DNA of 64,000 nt from JACVRW01 sp963808545 (lineage in GTDB: Bacteria; Actinomycetota; Thermoleophilia; Solirubrobacterales; Thermoleophilaceae), in contig CAWEGB010000011.1 in NCBI GenBank assembly GCA_963808545.1, positions 1 through 64,000 of the forward strand. The letters are read 5' to 3'. The translations under genes and the position numbers were made by a program. Below the pieces are notes generated by a model, which did not search any database, had not been told where the DNA came from, and saw only the letters and a list, made by a program, of their open reading frames with translations. Positions within the stretch are counted from its first letter, which is position 1. Every line of letters begins with the position of its first letter. This document shows, piece by piece, positions 1 through 8,380 of this stretch.

Positions 1-74
1 CTCGAGCAGCGCCTCAGTGGGCTGGCAGAGGAGCCGGCGGCGTACTGGAAGACGCGCGCCGAACTCCCCTGGAG

Positions 75-1664
75 CTATGATCGCTCTACGCGAGGAGCGA
101 GCCCGAGCGTTCGTCGGGCGAGCACACAGCGTCTATCATTATACCCTCGTCGGGCTCTTCGTCCGCCTCGAACCGTCGAATGTCCGCGTGACCGCGCGCT
201 TCCAGTACTTGTAGTACTCGTCGCGCTGCCGTCGTCCATCTGCGGCTCCCAGCGCTTGTCCTCCACCCAGTTCTCGCGCAGGTCCTCGACCTCGTTCCAG
301 AAGCCGGTGGCCAGTCCGGCCGCGTAGGCGGCGCCCAGCGACGTGGTCTCCGGCACCTTGGGCCGAATCACGGGCACGCCGAGCAGGTCGGCCTGGAACT
401 GCATGAGCAGGTCGTTGGCCACCATGCCGCCGTCGACCTTGAGCGACTCGAGCGCCACGCCTGAGTCCTTGTCCATGGCCTCGACGATCTCGCGGCTCTG
501 GTAGGCCGTGGCCTCGAGCGTCGCGCGGGCGATGTGGCCCGCGTTCACGTAGCGGGTCAGGCCGGCGAACACCCCGCGGGCGTTGGACTTCCAGTACGGC
601 GCGAACAGCCCCGAGAACGCCGGGACGATGTAGAGGCCGCCGTTGTCGTCCACGCTCTGAGCGAGCTCCTCGACCTCGGGCGCGGCCTTGATCATCTTGA
701 GGTTGTCGCGCAGCCACTGCACGAGCGCCCCGGTGATGGCGATCGAGCCCTCGAGACAGTAGATCGCGTCCTCGTCGCCGATCTTGTAGCCCACCGTGGT
801 GAGCAGGCCGTTCTTCGACGCCACCGCCTCGGTGCCCGTGTTGAGCAGGAGGAAGTTGCCGGTGCCGTAGGTGTTCTTGGCCTCGCCGGGCGAGAAGCAG
901 GTCTGCCCGAAGGTGGCGGCCTGCTGATCGCCGAGGTCGCCGGCGATCTGCACTCCCTGCAGCCCGCCGGACGTCTTGACCTCGCCGTAGACCTCGGAGG
1001 AGGCCCGGATCTCCGGAAGCATCGCCTCCGGAATCCCCATCACGTCCATGACCTCCTGATCCCACTTCAGCGAGCGCACGTCCATCAGCATCGTGCGGCT
1101 GGCGTTCGTCACGTCCGTGATGTGCTGGCCGCCGTCGGTGCCGCCGGTGAGGTTCCAGATCAACCAGGTGTCCATGTTGCCGAACAACAGGTCGCCCGAG
1201 TCGGCCCTGTCGGCGGCGCCGTCGACGTTGTCGAGGATCCAGCGGATCTTCGGCCCGGAGAAGTAGGTGGCCAGCGGCAGGCCCACCTTCTCCTGGAAGC
1301 GCGCCTGGCCGCCGTCCTTGGAGTACTCGTCCACCAGCTTGTCCGTACGGGTGTCCTGCCAGACGAGGGCGTTGTGGATCGGCTCGCCGGTCGTCTTGTC
1401 CCAGACGAGAGTGGTCTCGCGCTGGTTGGTGATCCCCACCCCGGCGATGTCATCGGCCGACGCTCCGGCCTCCTCGAGCGCCGCGTCGACGACCTCCTGC
1501 GTACTCGCCCAGATCTCCGCAGCATCGTGCTCGACCCATCCGGGCTTCGGATAGATCTGCTCGTGCTCCTTCTGGTTGACGCTGACCACCTGACCGCCGT
1601 GGTCGAACACCATGCAGCGTGTGCTCGTCGTGCCCTGGTCGATTGCTGCGGCGTACTTCGCCAT
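75..1664 (-). CDS. glpK: glycerol kinase (frameshifted near the 3' end)
   Basis: Phosphorylates glycerol to sn-glycerol 3-phosphate in the cytoplasm. The FGGY-kinase fold is clear: DQGTTSTR at residues 9-16, GDLGDQQAA around 242-250 with the likely catalytic Asp246, NTYGTGNF near 264-271, and a C-terminal VDGGMVANDLL phosphate-binding segment. The ATG start follows a GAGGGG Shine-Dalgarno sequence. After WEPQMDD (about residue 478) the frame loses similarity, while the neighbouring frame continues with RDEYYKYWKRAVTRTF and stops at 139. This is the expected GlpK tail, so one base appears to be missing near 229-230. The intact protein would be about 508 residues (139-1664). It is the last gene of the dhaK-dhaL-glpF-glpK operon. 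The lesion may be a sequencing error or real decay. Confidence 0.95.
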   Translation of the reverse strand: MAKYAAAIDQGTTSTRCMVFDHGGQVVSVNQKEHEQIYPKPGWVEHDAAEIWASTQEVVDAALEEAGASADDIAGVGITNQRETTLVWDKTTGEPIHNALVWQDTRTDKLVDEYSKDGGQARFQEKVGLPLATYFSGPKIRWILDNVDGAADRADSGDLLFGNMDTWLIWNLTGGTDGGQHITDVTNASRTMLMDVRSLKWDQEVMDVMGIPEAMLPEIRASSEVYGEVKTSGGLQGVQIAGDLGDQQAATFGQTCFSPGEAKNTYGTGNFLLLNTGTEAVASKNGLLTTVGYKIGDEDAIYCLEGSIAITGALVQWLRDNLKMIKAAPEVEELAQSVDDNGGLYIVPAFSGLFAPYWKSNARGVFAGLTRYVNAGHIARATLEATAYQSREIVEAMDKDSGVALESLKVDGGMVANDLLMQFQADLLGVPVIRPKVPETTSLGAAYAAGLATGFWNEVEDLRENWVEDKRWEPQMDDGSATSTTSTGSARSRGHSTVRGGRRARRGYNDRRCVLARRTLGLAPRVERS

Positions 1665-1699
1665 CTATTACCCCTCGCTCTTGGTCGTCGCTACGTCAG

Positions 1700-2425
1700 C
1701 TACCCGAGATCAGCCTGGGAACCACCAGTCGAACGCGAGCGCACCGAGGGTGCCGCCGATGAGCGGAGCCACCACCGGGATCCAGGAGTAGCCCCAGTCC
1801 GACGGACCCTTGCCCGCGATCGGCAGGATCGCGTGCATGATCCGCGGTCCGAGGTCACGCGCCGGGTTGATCGCGTACCCGGTCGGTCCTCCGAGTGACA
1901 ACCGATCACGAACACCAGCAGGCCGACAAGGAGCGGGCCGAGCCCGGTAGCGGCCGTATCGGGATTCGCGAAGAACGCCAGGATGCCGAAGACCAGGATG
2001 AACGTGCCGATGATCTCGCAGATGATGTTGGCCACGGGATTGCGGATGGCCGGCGCGGTGCACATGGTCGCCAGCTTGAGCCCGGGATCCTCGGTCGCTC
2101 CCCAGTGCGGCAGATAGGCCAGCCACACGAGCGTCGCGCCGATGAAGGCCCCGACGAACTCCCCGGCGAAGTACTTGGGCACGTCGCCCCAATCGGTGTC
2201 GCCTATGACCGCGAACCCGAGCGTCACCGCTGGGTTGAGATGAGCCCCGCTGAACTGTCCCACCGCGAAGGCTGCCACCATGACGGCCATGCCCCAGCCG
2301 AAGGTGATCACGATCCAGCCGGCGTTCTCTGCTTTCGACTGGCTCAGCAGGACGCCCGCCACGACTCCGTTACCAAACAGGATCAGGATCGCCGTCCCGA
2401 TCACCTCAGCGCCGAAGATACTCAA
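1700..2425 (-). CDS. glpF: glycerol uptake facilitator, aquaglyceroporin (frameshifted)
   Basis: A MIP-family channel letting glycerol cross the membrane for GlpK to trap. The first NPA box lies in SGAHLNPAVTLG at residues 59-70, with hydrophobic helices before and after it. Translation starts at TTG, preceded by a strong GGAGGGAG ribosome-binding site. After LLVFVIG the annotated frame turns into Arg/Ser-rich nonsense. The other frame continues SLGGPTGYAINPARDLGPR (second NPA box, with the Asp typical of aquaglyceroporins) and ends FDWWFPG at 1710. One base therefore appears to be missing near 1901-1902. The gene lies 45 bases upstream of glpK. Function is certain; whether the copy is functional is not. 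Confidence 0.93.
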   Translation of the reverse strand: MSIFGAEVIGTAILILFGNGVVAGVLLSQSKAENAGWIVITFGWGMAVMVAAFAVGQFSGAHLNPAVTLGFAVIGDTDWGDVPKYFAGEFVGAFIGATLVWLAYLPHWGATEDPGLKLATMCTAPAIRNPVANIICEIIGTFILVFGILAFFANPDTAATGLGPLLVGLLVFVIGCHSEDRPGTRSTRRVTSDRGSCTRSCRSRARVRRTGATPGSRWWLRSSAAPSVRSRSTGGSQADLG

Positions 2426-2509
2426 GGCCTTCTCCCTCCGTAGATGCCACCGGATTCAGCGCGGGCCAGCCTATTCCTCCGCCGCGCGATGTGCAAAGCC
2501 GGGTTAAAT

Positions 2510-2527
2510 CGCCCAGGTCACTGGGCG
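2510..2527 (-). terminator. hairpin spanning the dhaL stop codon
   Basis: A perfect 7-bp stem (CGCCCAG/CTGGGCG) with a four-base loop. The loop contains the dhaL TGA stop. On the minus strand it is followed by ATTTAA. It could terminate or attenuate transcription between dhaL and glpF, or protect the dhaKL transcript end. Downstream, a weak TTTGCA-16-AATAGG pair may be an internal glpF promoter. The stem is seen directly; the role is inferred. Confidence 0.4.
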
Positions 2528-3150
2528 AACGTCTTGGCCGCCACCTCGAGCAGCAGTTGCGACGACGTTGCGCCCGGGTCCTGGTGGCCGACGCTGCGCG
2601 GCCCCAGGTAGCTCGCTCGCCCCTTGCGCGCCTCGAGCTCGATGGTCGCCTTCATCCCCTCCTCCGCGGCGTCGGCCGAGCGGCGCAGGGCGTCACCCAG
2701 GTCCGCCCCGTCACCGGCGGCCTCCCGCAGCGCCTCCACCGCCGGCAGCAGCGCGTCGAGCATCGTCTTGTCGCCGGGCTCGGCCTTGCCGCGTGCCTGC
2801 ACGCCCTTTACGCCGGTCTCGAGCGCGTCGGTCCAGCCGGCCAGGTCGAGCTCCGTGCTGTCGCCGGCGGCCGAGCCCATCTGCAGGAACAGGGTCCCGT
2901 ACAGAGGACCGGCCGCGCCGCCGACGCTCGACACCAGCGCCATGCCCACTCCCTTGAGCTGGGCGCCGATGTCGGGGTCGTCCGCGGCATCCAGCTTCTC
3001 CACGGCCTTGCGCATGCCGCGATCCATGTTGGTGCCGTGGTCGCCGTCACCGATGGCGGTGTCGAGCTTGACCAGCGCGGCCCGCTGCTCGGTTATCTCC
3101 GCCGCGTACGCGCGGATCCACTCCCCCACGGTCTCCGTGGTGATGCTCAA
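2518..3150 (-). CDS. dhaL: dihydroxyacetone kinase subunit DhaL
   Basis: The ADP/ATP-binding subunit of dihydroxyacetone kinase, which works with DhaK to make dihydroxyacetone phosphate. The Mg-nucleotide-binding motif DTAIGDGDHGTNM lies at residues 30-42 with Asp30, Asp35 and Asp37. The GVGMALVSSVGGAAGPLYGT segment and the C-terminal SYLGPRSVGHQDPGA are also family hallmarks. At 210 residues it has the usual size of a stand-alone bacterial DhaL. The start is TTG, 10 bases after the dhaK stop. No DhaM is present in the window, so whether this is a PEP-dependent system cannot be decided here; a dhaM gene could lie beyond the left edge. Confidence 0.94.
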   Translation of the reverse strand: MSITTETVGEWIRAYAAEITEQRAALVKLDTAIGDGDHGTNMDRGMRKAVEKLDAADDPDIGAQLKGVGMALVSSVGGAAGPLYGTLFLQMGSAAGDSTELDLAGWTDALETGVKGVQARGKAEPGDKTMLDALLPAVEALREAAGDGADLGDALRRSADAAEEGMKATIELEARKGRASYLGPRSVGHQDPGATSSQLLLEVAAKTFAQ

Positions 3151-3160
3151 GGCCGCGCCC

Positions 3161-4159
<999 letters not shown>

Positions 4160-4200
4160 GGTCTCTCCTCCACTCGTTGGGCCGGCTCCGCCGCCCGGAC

Positions 4201-4227
4201 GCTATACGCGACGCCCGGCGCTGGCAA
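4201..4227 (-). promoter_or_regulatory. putative dhaK operon promoter
   Basis: On the minus strand, TTGCCA (4227-4222) and TATAGC (4206-4201) are separated by 15 bases; TAGCGT at 17-base spacing is an alternative -10. The site lies about 40 bases upstream of the dhaK start, in the short gap after the acyltransferase gene. It was assigned only by similarity to a sigma-70 promoter. Confidence 0.35.
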
Positions 4228-4249
4228 TCCCGCCCTACCGCCGAGGCGG

Positions 4250-5302
4250 CTAGGAGGCGGTGGTGGCGGGGCTCTCCGCCGCGTGCGCGACCGGTGGCAG
4301 CTCGGTCAGCTGCGGCTCGAGCACGACCTCGGGCTCGGGCGCGTGCTCGAACCGCGGCGCCGGAGCGGACGCCGGGGGCGGCACGGGGGCCAGGCCCTCG
4401 TTCGACCAGAACACGCGGACACGCTCCATCACCTCGCGCGGAGTCTCCCCCGTCCGGGGCGAGATCGGATCGCCGAAGCGCGCCTCGACCCCGTGGCGCC
4501 TGCCGAGCAGGCGACCGCGAATCCGCCGTGGCCAGTTCTGACCCGGAGGCATGGCCTCGTGCGTGCCGCTCAGGTAGATCGGGACGATGGGGATGCCGTG
4601 CCGGGCGGCGATCACGGCAGCGCCGGAGCGCACCTTTCCCACCTCCCCGTCACGCGACCGGGTGCCCTCGGGGAACATGACGAGGTTCCAGCCTTCGTCG
4701 AGCAGCTTGTCCACGTGGTCGGTCGCGCCGTTGTCGAGGCCGCCGCCCTGCCGTCCCAGGGGCACGGTGTTGAACAGGAGCGCCACGCCGCTGGCCTTCC
4801 AGCGGCTCTTGTAGAAGTAATCGGCCGCGGCCGTCACCGCCGTGCGGGCGCGCCACTTCTGCGGCAGCGCGCGCAGGATCGTCGGCGTGTCGAGGTGGCT
4901 CGAATGGTTGGCCACGAAGATGACCGGGTGGGTGAGTCTCTCGAAGTGCTCGCCGCCCCTCACGGTGTTGCGCACGTAGAAGTCGATCATCGGGCCGAGC
5001 CCGAAGCTGAGCAGCCCGGCTCGCGCGGCCTTGGCGTAGCTGCAGCGTGCCCAGGAGACGTCCATCTTGGAGTACTGGCGGGCCAGCTCGCCGCCCTGGG
5101 TGCGCAGCTCGACGCCCTTGGTGCGCAGCTCGCTGCCGCGGGTCTTCAGCTCGCCCGTCAGGTCGGGCACGCGCTCGCGCAGCTCCGGGACCTTCTCCCG
5201 CAACTCCGGCACGCGCTCGCGCAGCTCCGGAACACGGCTCTTGATCTCGGTGGTGCGCGCCTTGCCATGCCTGATGGCGCGGTCGACTCTTCCGTCCCCC
5301 AT
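4250..5302 (-). CDS. PlsC-like 1-acylglycerol-3-phosphate acyltransferase with heptad-repeat N terminus
   Basis: Probable membrane-associated acyltransferase of phospholipid synthesis. The catalytic NHSSHLD (His133, Asp138, an HX4D motif) and the acceptor-binding FPEGTRSRDG (about 210-219) are intact. The first 75 residues are unusual: four near-exact copies of RVPELRE-type heptads (residues 23-47), followed by looser SELRT/VELRT units. They predict a charged amphipathic helix or coiled coil. The C-terminal 40 residues are Pro/Ala/Glu-rich. The gene points toward dhaK, about 90 bases upstream of it. The acyl acceptor is not determined by the sequence. Confidence 0.85.
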   Translation of the reverse strand: MGDGRVDRAIRHGKARTTEIKSRVPELRERVPELREKVPELRERVPDLTGELKTRGSELRTKGVELRTQGGELARQYSKMDVSWARCSYAKAARAGLLSFGLGPMIDFYVRNTVRGGEHFERLTHPVIFVANHSSHLDTPTILRALPQKWRARTAVTAAADYFYKSRWKASGVALLFNTVPLGRQGGGLDNGATDHVDKLLDEGWNLVMFPEGTRSRDGEVGKVRSGAAVIAARHGIPIVPIYLSGTHEAMPPGQNWPRRIRGRLLGRRHGVEARFGDPISPRTGETPREVMERVRVFWSNEGLAPVPPPASAPAPRFEHAPEPEVVLEPQLTELPPVAHAAESPATTAS

Positions 5303-5339
5303 GCACTGAGGTACTCCACTCCGCGGAGACGGTTTCGCG

Positions 5340-6062
5340 CTAGCGCGAGTTCACGCGGATCTCGCCCGCCCGGCCCTTGAGCACGCGCTCACCGGGCGGA
5401 TCGGTGGCCAGCTTCAGGCCGCCCACCACCATCAGCGCGGCGAGGGCCACTGCGGCGGCCACCCGGAGCGCGTCGCGGCGCACCCGCTCGCGCCGCCTGC
5501 GCCGGAATTTCTCGGCCGTCACCGGCCCCAGTAGGCCGGCCACGGTCGGCTCGTCGAGCCCCAGCCCGGCGGACTGGCAGAAACTCAGCACGTCCCCGGC
5601 GCCGCGTGCCTCGACCAGCTGCGCCCCGTAGGCGTCGGCCAGCCGTCGGAGCAGGCGGGCGTTGCGGCCCGGCAGCAGGAACAGCACGTGGGGACGGGCG
5701 CGTTCGCCCCGCAGGCCCTCCTCGTGGACCTCGGTCGTCCCGCGCAACTCGACGACCCCGGGTATCTCGCGGCGGCCCGAGAGGACGCGCCTGGCCGCGC
5801 GCTTCGACGGGTGCCAGGCGTGGACGCCGCAGTTGCACCCCTTTGCGGGTGGCCGGTGCTCCGCCGACTGCGAGCAGCCGGCCTCGATCCACTCGCCACC
5901 GAGCGGCCAGGCCGTGCCCTGGTGCGGGCCCGCCAGCCGCTCGGCCTGACCGTCCCGGGTGACCGTCCACGTCCGAAGGCCGTAGACCGGATCGGCGATG
6001 AGCGGCGTGTCGGTGGAGTTCACTCCCCCAATGGTGGCAAGCCGGTGGACGAGTGTGCGCAT
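5340..6062 (-). CDS. hypothetical membrane-anchored protein with Cys-rich CNCGVHAWHP motif
   Basis: A 240-residue protein of unknown function. The N-terminal part has YGLRTWTV, GTAWPLGGEW and a cluster of cysteines ending in GCNCGVHAWHP, followed by a charged Arg-rich stretch (RRRRRERVRR). A single hydrophobic segment near the C terminus (VAAAVALAALMVVGGL) leaves a short tail. The pattern fits a cytoplasmic domain held by a C-terminal anchor; metal binding by the Cys/His cluster is possible. The start is uncertain. ATG at 6062 gives the longest frame; GTG at 6023 directly follows a GGGGGA run and would remove 13 residues. I recall related proteins in Thermoleophilia but cannot name a function. 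Confidence 0.75.
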   Translation of the reverse strand: MRTLVHRLATIGGVNSTDTPLIADPVYGLRTWTVTRDGQAERLAGPHQGTAWPLGGEWIEAGCSQSAEHRPPAKGCNCGVHAWHPSKRAARRVLSGRREIPGVVELRGTTEVHEEGLRGERARPHVLFLLPGRNARLLRRLADAYGAQLVEARGAGDVLSFCQSAGLGLDEPTVAGLLGPVTAEKFRRRRRERVRRDALRVAAAVALAALMVVGGLKLATDPPGERVLKGRAGEIRVNSR

Positions 6063-6066
6063 CGAC

Positions 6067-6098
6067 GACGAAGCCCCGCCGGGTGGCGGGGCTTCGTC
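6067..6098 (-). terminator. perfect 14-bp inverted repeat, probable terminator
   Basis: A perfect stem (GACGAAGCCCCGCC with its complement) and a GGGT loop lie in the 62-base gap between the stop of the triple-repeat gene and the start of the next minus-strand gene. There is no U-tract on either strand, as is common for G+C-rich actinobacterial hairpin terminators. Probable role: terminating the triple-repeat gene transcript. Confidence 0.65.
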
Positions 6099-6124
6099 CT
6101 ACGGTCGGTCTGTCGGCCTGTGGT

Positions 6125-7078
6125 CTACGGGTTGACCGGCTTGACGCGGAACAGGACCCTGCCCGCGCGGCCGCGCTTGAACGTGCCGGTCCTGGCGTCG
6201 AGCCGCCACGGCCGCGGCAGGGCGCCCGTGGTGTCCTGCAGGAACGCCGCGAACAGCTTGGTGGAGCGCGCGCAGCTCAGCCGCCTGACCCACACCCAGT
6301 AGGGGCCCGCGGGGAGCTGGAGCCGTCCGATCTGGTCGTCGTTGAGCACCCGGAACGTCGCCGGGCACCTTCTCTGACCGCCGCTCGGATGCTGGCCCTG
6401 GCTCCTCTCCTGTGAAGCGCCGGCGCTCACCCCGCTGGTGCTCGTCTGCGCCACGTAGGGCTTGATGCGGAAGCCGATGTGACGGTGTCCGCGCTGGAAG
6501 GAGCCCGTGCCCGGGTCGAGATGCCACGGCCTCGGGAGAACGCCGTCCCAGTCCTGGAGGAACCGCTGGAGGCGCCGCACGGCGCCCCTGCAGGTCAGAC
6601 CGCGATAGGAGAGCAGCGTGATCCGGTAGTCCCCCTCGGGAATCTGGAAGCTGCCGATCCGGTCGTCGTGGAGCACCTCGAAGTAGCCGGGGCAGATGCG
6701 CCTCGACGGCGGGTGCGGCGGCGTCGGCGGGTTGGGGTTGGTGTCCGGCGTCACCCGGAAGCCCACCCCGCTGCCGCGGCCGGCCTGGAACGTTCGGGTG
6801 GAGTTCGTGGTCACCCACGGGCGCGGCAGCCGGCCGTCCCAGTCCTCGAGGAACTCGGAGAACAACCGCGACGCCTCGGTGCAGCCCATCGTGGCCGTGT
6901 CGAGCACGGTGACCACGTACGGGCCCTTCGGCAGCTGCATGCCACCGATGCGGTCGTTGTGGAGCACCTCGAAGGTGCCGGGGCAGTTGGCCGGCGCTGC
7001 GGAGGCCGACGGAGCCGTCACGGCGACCGCCGCCAACACGGCGACCAGAGCCGTGAAGATCCTTCTCGTACGAGTCAT
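6125..7078 (-). CDS. secreted protein with three tandem CPGxFxVLxxDxIG...LPRPW repeats
   Basis: An exported 317-residue protein of unknown function. The start chosen (ATG at 7078) gives a classical signal peptide: MTRTRR, a hydrophobic core, then SASA before the mature PANCPG. An upstream in-frame start would add 15 residues before the signal. The mature part is three copies of an about 78-residue module. Each begins CPGTFEVLHNDRIG (CPGYFEVLHDDRIG, CPATFRVLNDDQIG), has a second Cys near residue 35, then FLEDWDGxLPRPW and a closing GFRVxP strand. The paired cysteines suggest one disulfide per module. A Ser/Gly/Gln-rich linker precedes module three. Binding or surface roles are possible; no catalytic motif is visible. 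Confidence 0.85.
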   Translation of the reverse strand: MTRTRRIFTALVAVLAAVAVTAPSASAAPANCPGTFEVLHNDRIGGMQLPKGPYVVTVLDTATMGCTEASRLFSEFLEDWDGRLPRPWVTTNSTRTFQAGRGSGVGFRVTPDTNPNPPTPPHPPSRRICPGYFEVLHDDRIGSFQIPEGDYRITLLSYRGLTCRGAVRRLQRFLQDWDGVLPRPWHLDPGTGSFQRGHRHIGFRIKPYVAQTSTSGVSAGASQERSQGQHPSGGQRRCPATFRVLNDDQIGRLQLPAGPYWVWVRRLSCARSTKLFAAFLQDTTGALPRPWRLDARTGTFKRGRAGRVLFRVKPVNP

Positions 7079-7144
7079 GGGCGGGCACGCTAATGGGTGA
7101 CCCGGCAAATGTCTACGCGCCAAACCTTTAACGCGAATTCTGCA

Positions 7145-7687
7145 TCAGTTCGCCTTAGTGCACTGATCCTGAATCGACTCCAGCTCGGCGACGGCGGCGT
7201 TGGCACCCTTCTTCGCCGACGACGCGTTGAAGAACTTGTCGAGCGCGCTCACGGCGCCCTGGACGCAGGCGGCCGACAGCTGCTCGGCCTGCTGAGCCTG
7301 CGTTAGCGCCGCCTTGTCCTTCTCGTCCTGGCCCTGGGCCGCGGCCGTCTGATTGCGGGCGTTCTGCAGCTCCCCGGCTTCCTTGTCGATCGTCTGCTTC
7401 AGGCGCCCCGCGGCAGCCTCTTCGCGGATGAAGCGCCGCCTGACCCGGCGGAAGGCGGCGCGCTCGCGCGCGCCGAAGGCGCGCAGGCGCAGCTCGGCCT
7501 GAGTTGCCTCGCCCTGCTGGGCCGCCAACTGCGTCTTCTGCTTGTCGATCGTCGCGTTGGCGTCGTCGAGATCGGACTTGGTCATGAACCCCCACACGGC
7601 GAATCCGATGGCGGCGATGGCGAACAGCGCGGTGGCCACGATCCAGACCGTGGGCCGGCTCCCGGGCTGCGAGTCGTCCGTGCTCAT
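7145..7687 (-). CDS. membrane-anchored coiled-coil protein, unknown function
   Basis: A 180-residue protein starting MSTDDSQPGSRPT at an ATG with a strong AAGGAAGG Shine-Dalgarno sequence 4 bases upstream. One transmembrane helix (VWIVATALFAIAAIGFAVWGF, about 14-34) is followed by a long Ala/Gln/Glu/Lys-rich helix (DLDDANATIDKQKTQLAAQQ and onward) typical of a coiled coil outside the membrane. The tail carries two Cys (SAACVQG and DQCTKAN). The reading frame stays open 57 codons upstream, but that part is a remnant of an unrelated gene. Function unknown. Confidence 0.8.
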   Translation of the reverse strand: MSTDDSQPGSRPTVWIVATALFAIAAIGFAVWGFMTKSDLDDANATIDKQKTQLAAQQGEATQAELRLRAFGARERAAFRRVRRRFIREEAAAGRLKQTIDKEAGELQNARNQTAAAQGQDEKDKAALTQAQQAEQLSAACVQGAVSALDKFFNASSAKKGANAAVAELESIQDQCTKAN

Positions 7688-7782
7688 GACTTCCTTCCTT
7701 GGGCTGCGAGTCCCTTTCGGGGTACGAGCGGGCAAGCATGACGGTACGAACCGGAGCGCGCAAGATCGGCAACGGCGCGCCC

Positions 7783-7943
7783 TCCAGCGCGAGAAGGCGA
7801 TCAGATTGAACGGGCTCACGCCTCTTGACAGCTCGTAGATCTCGAGCGGGATGAACACCGCCGACCGCCTCCACGAGCTCGAGCACCGCGTAGGCGGCCA
7901 GCGCCAGGCCCACCGGGTACAGGAGTAGCAGGCCCGGCTGAGC
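7783..7943 (-). pseudogene. remnant of a DUF2127-like membrane protein gene
   Basis: The 324-base gap from 7688 to 8011 contains two protein-like fragments on the minus strand in different frames. PGLLLLYPVGLALAAYAVLELVEAVG is read in one (shown split: PGLLLLYPVGLALA, AYAVLELVEAVG). VFIPLEIYELSRGVSPFNL is read in the next. Together they match, from memory, the order YAxLExVEAVGLW...EYLT...PLEIYEL of DUF2127 proteins, with the intervening helix deleted and the frame shifted. The repeated GCGGT at the junction could have mediated the deletion. No intact gene remains. Confidence 0.5.
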
Positions 7944-8011
7944 GCCGGTTCCGGACGCGAGGAGTCCTAGATCCCGCCTAGGGTGCGCCGACCTCGACAG
8001 GAAGGGCACCC

Positions 8012-8380
8012 ATGGACTGGAAGCTCGAGCTGGTGGCAGTACCCGTATCGGACGTGGACCGCGCAAAGGCGTTCTACACCGAGCAGGCCGGGTTCAACGC
8101 GGATCACGATCACACCGTGAGCGAGGAGCTGCGCTTCGTCCAGCTGACCCCGCCGGGCTCGGCGTGCTCGATCGCCATCGGCACGGGAGTGGTCGAATCC
8201 GAGCCCGGAACGGCGAAGGGCCTTCAGCTTGTGGTATCCGACATCGAGGCCGCGCGGGCCGAGCTGGTGGATCGCGGCGTCGAGGTGAGCGAGGTGCGGT
8301 CCTTCGACTGGGGACGCTTCGTGTTCTTCGCGGATCCCGACGGCAACGCCTGGGCCGTGCAGGAAGCGGGACCGAGCTAG
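8012..8380 (+). CDS. VOC superfamily (glyoxalase/bleomycin-resistance-like) protein
   Basis: A small 122-residue vicinal-oxygen-chelate protein. Two beta-alpha-beta-beta-beta modules are visible: LELVAVPVSDVDRAKAFYTE at the start and LQLVVSDIEAARAEL in the middle, ending FFADPDGNAWAVQEAGP. The position of the first metal ligand, usually His, is Ala/Val here, so classical glyoxalase I activity is unlikely. Homologues of this shape are often annotated as glyoxalases without known substrate. An AGGAAGGG ribosome-binding site precedes the ATG. Its stop shares the four bases CTAG with the stop of the convergent SnoaL-like gene. Confidence 0.85.
   Translation: MDWKLELVAVPVSDVDRAKAFYTEQAGFNADHDHTVSEELRFVQLTPPGSACSIAIGTGVVESEPGTAKGLQLVVSDIEAARAELVDRGVEVSEVRSFDWGRFVFFADPDGNAWAVQEAGPS

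Noticed and set aside
534..1898. 454-codon plus-strand frame opposite glpK
   Set aside because: Shadow of a clear glycerol kinase gene; no domain in its product.
5150..5245. Repeat array considered as a CRISPR-like or direct-repeat locus
   Set aside because: The 21-base periodicity encodes heptads inside a gene and has no spacers.
7688..7858. N-terminal extension of the coiled-coil gene (frame open to 7858)
   Set aside because: The extension is a leftover of a DUF2127-like gene followed by Arg-rich sequence. The internal ATG has a strong Shine-Dalgarno sequence.
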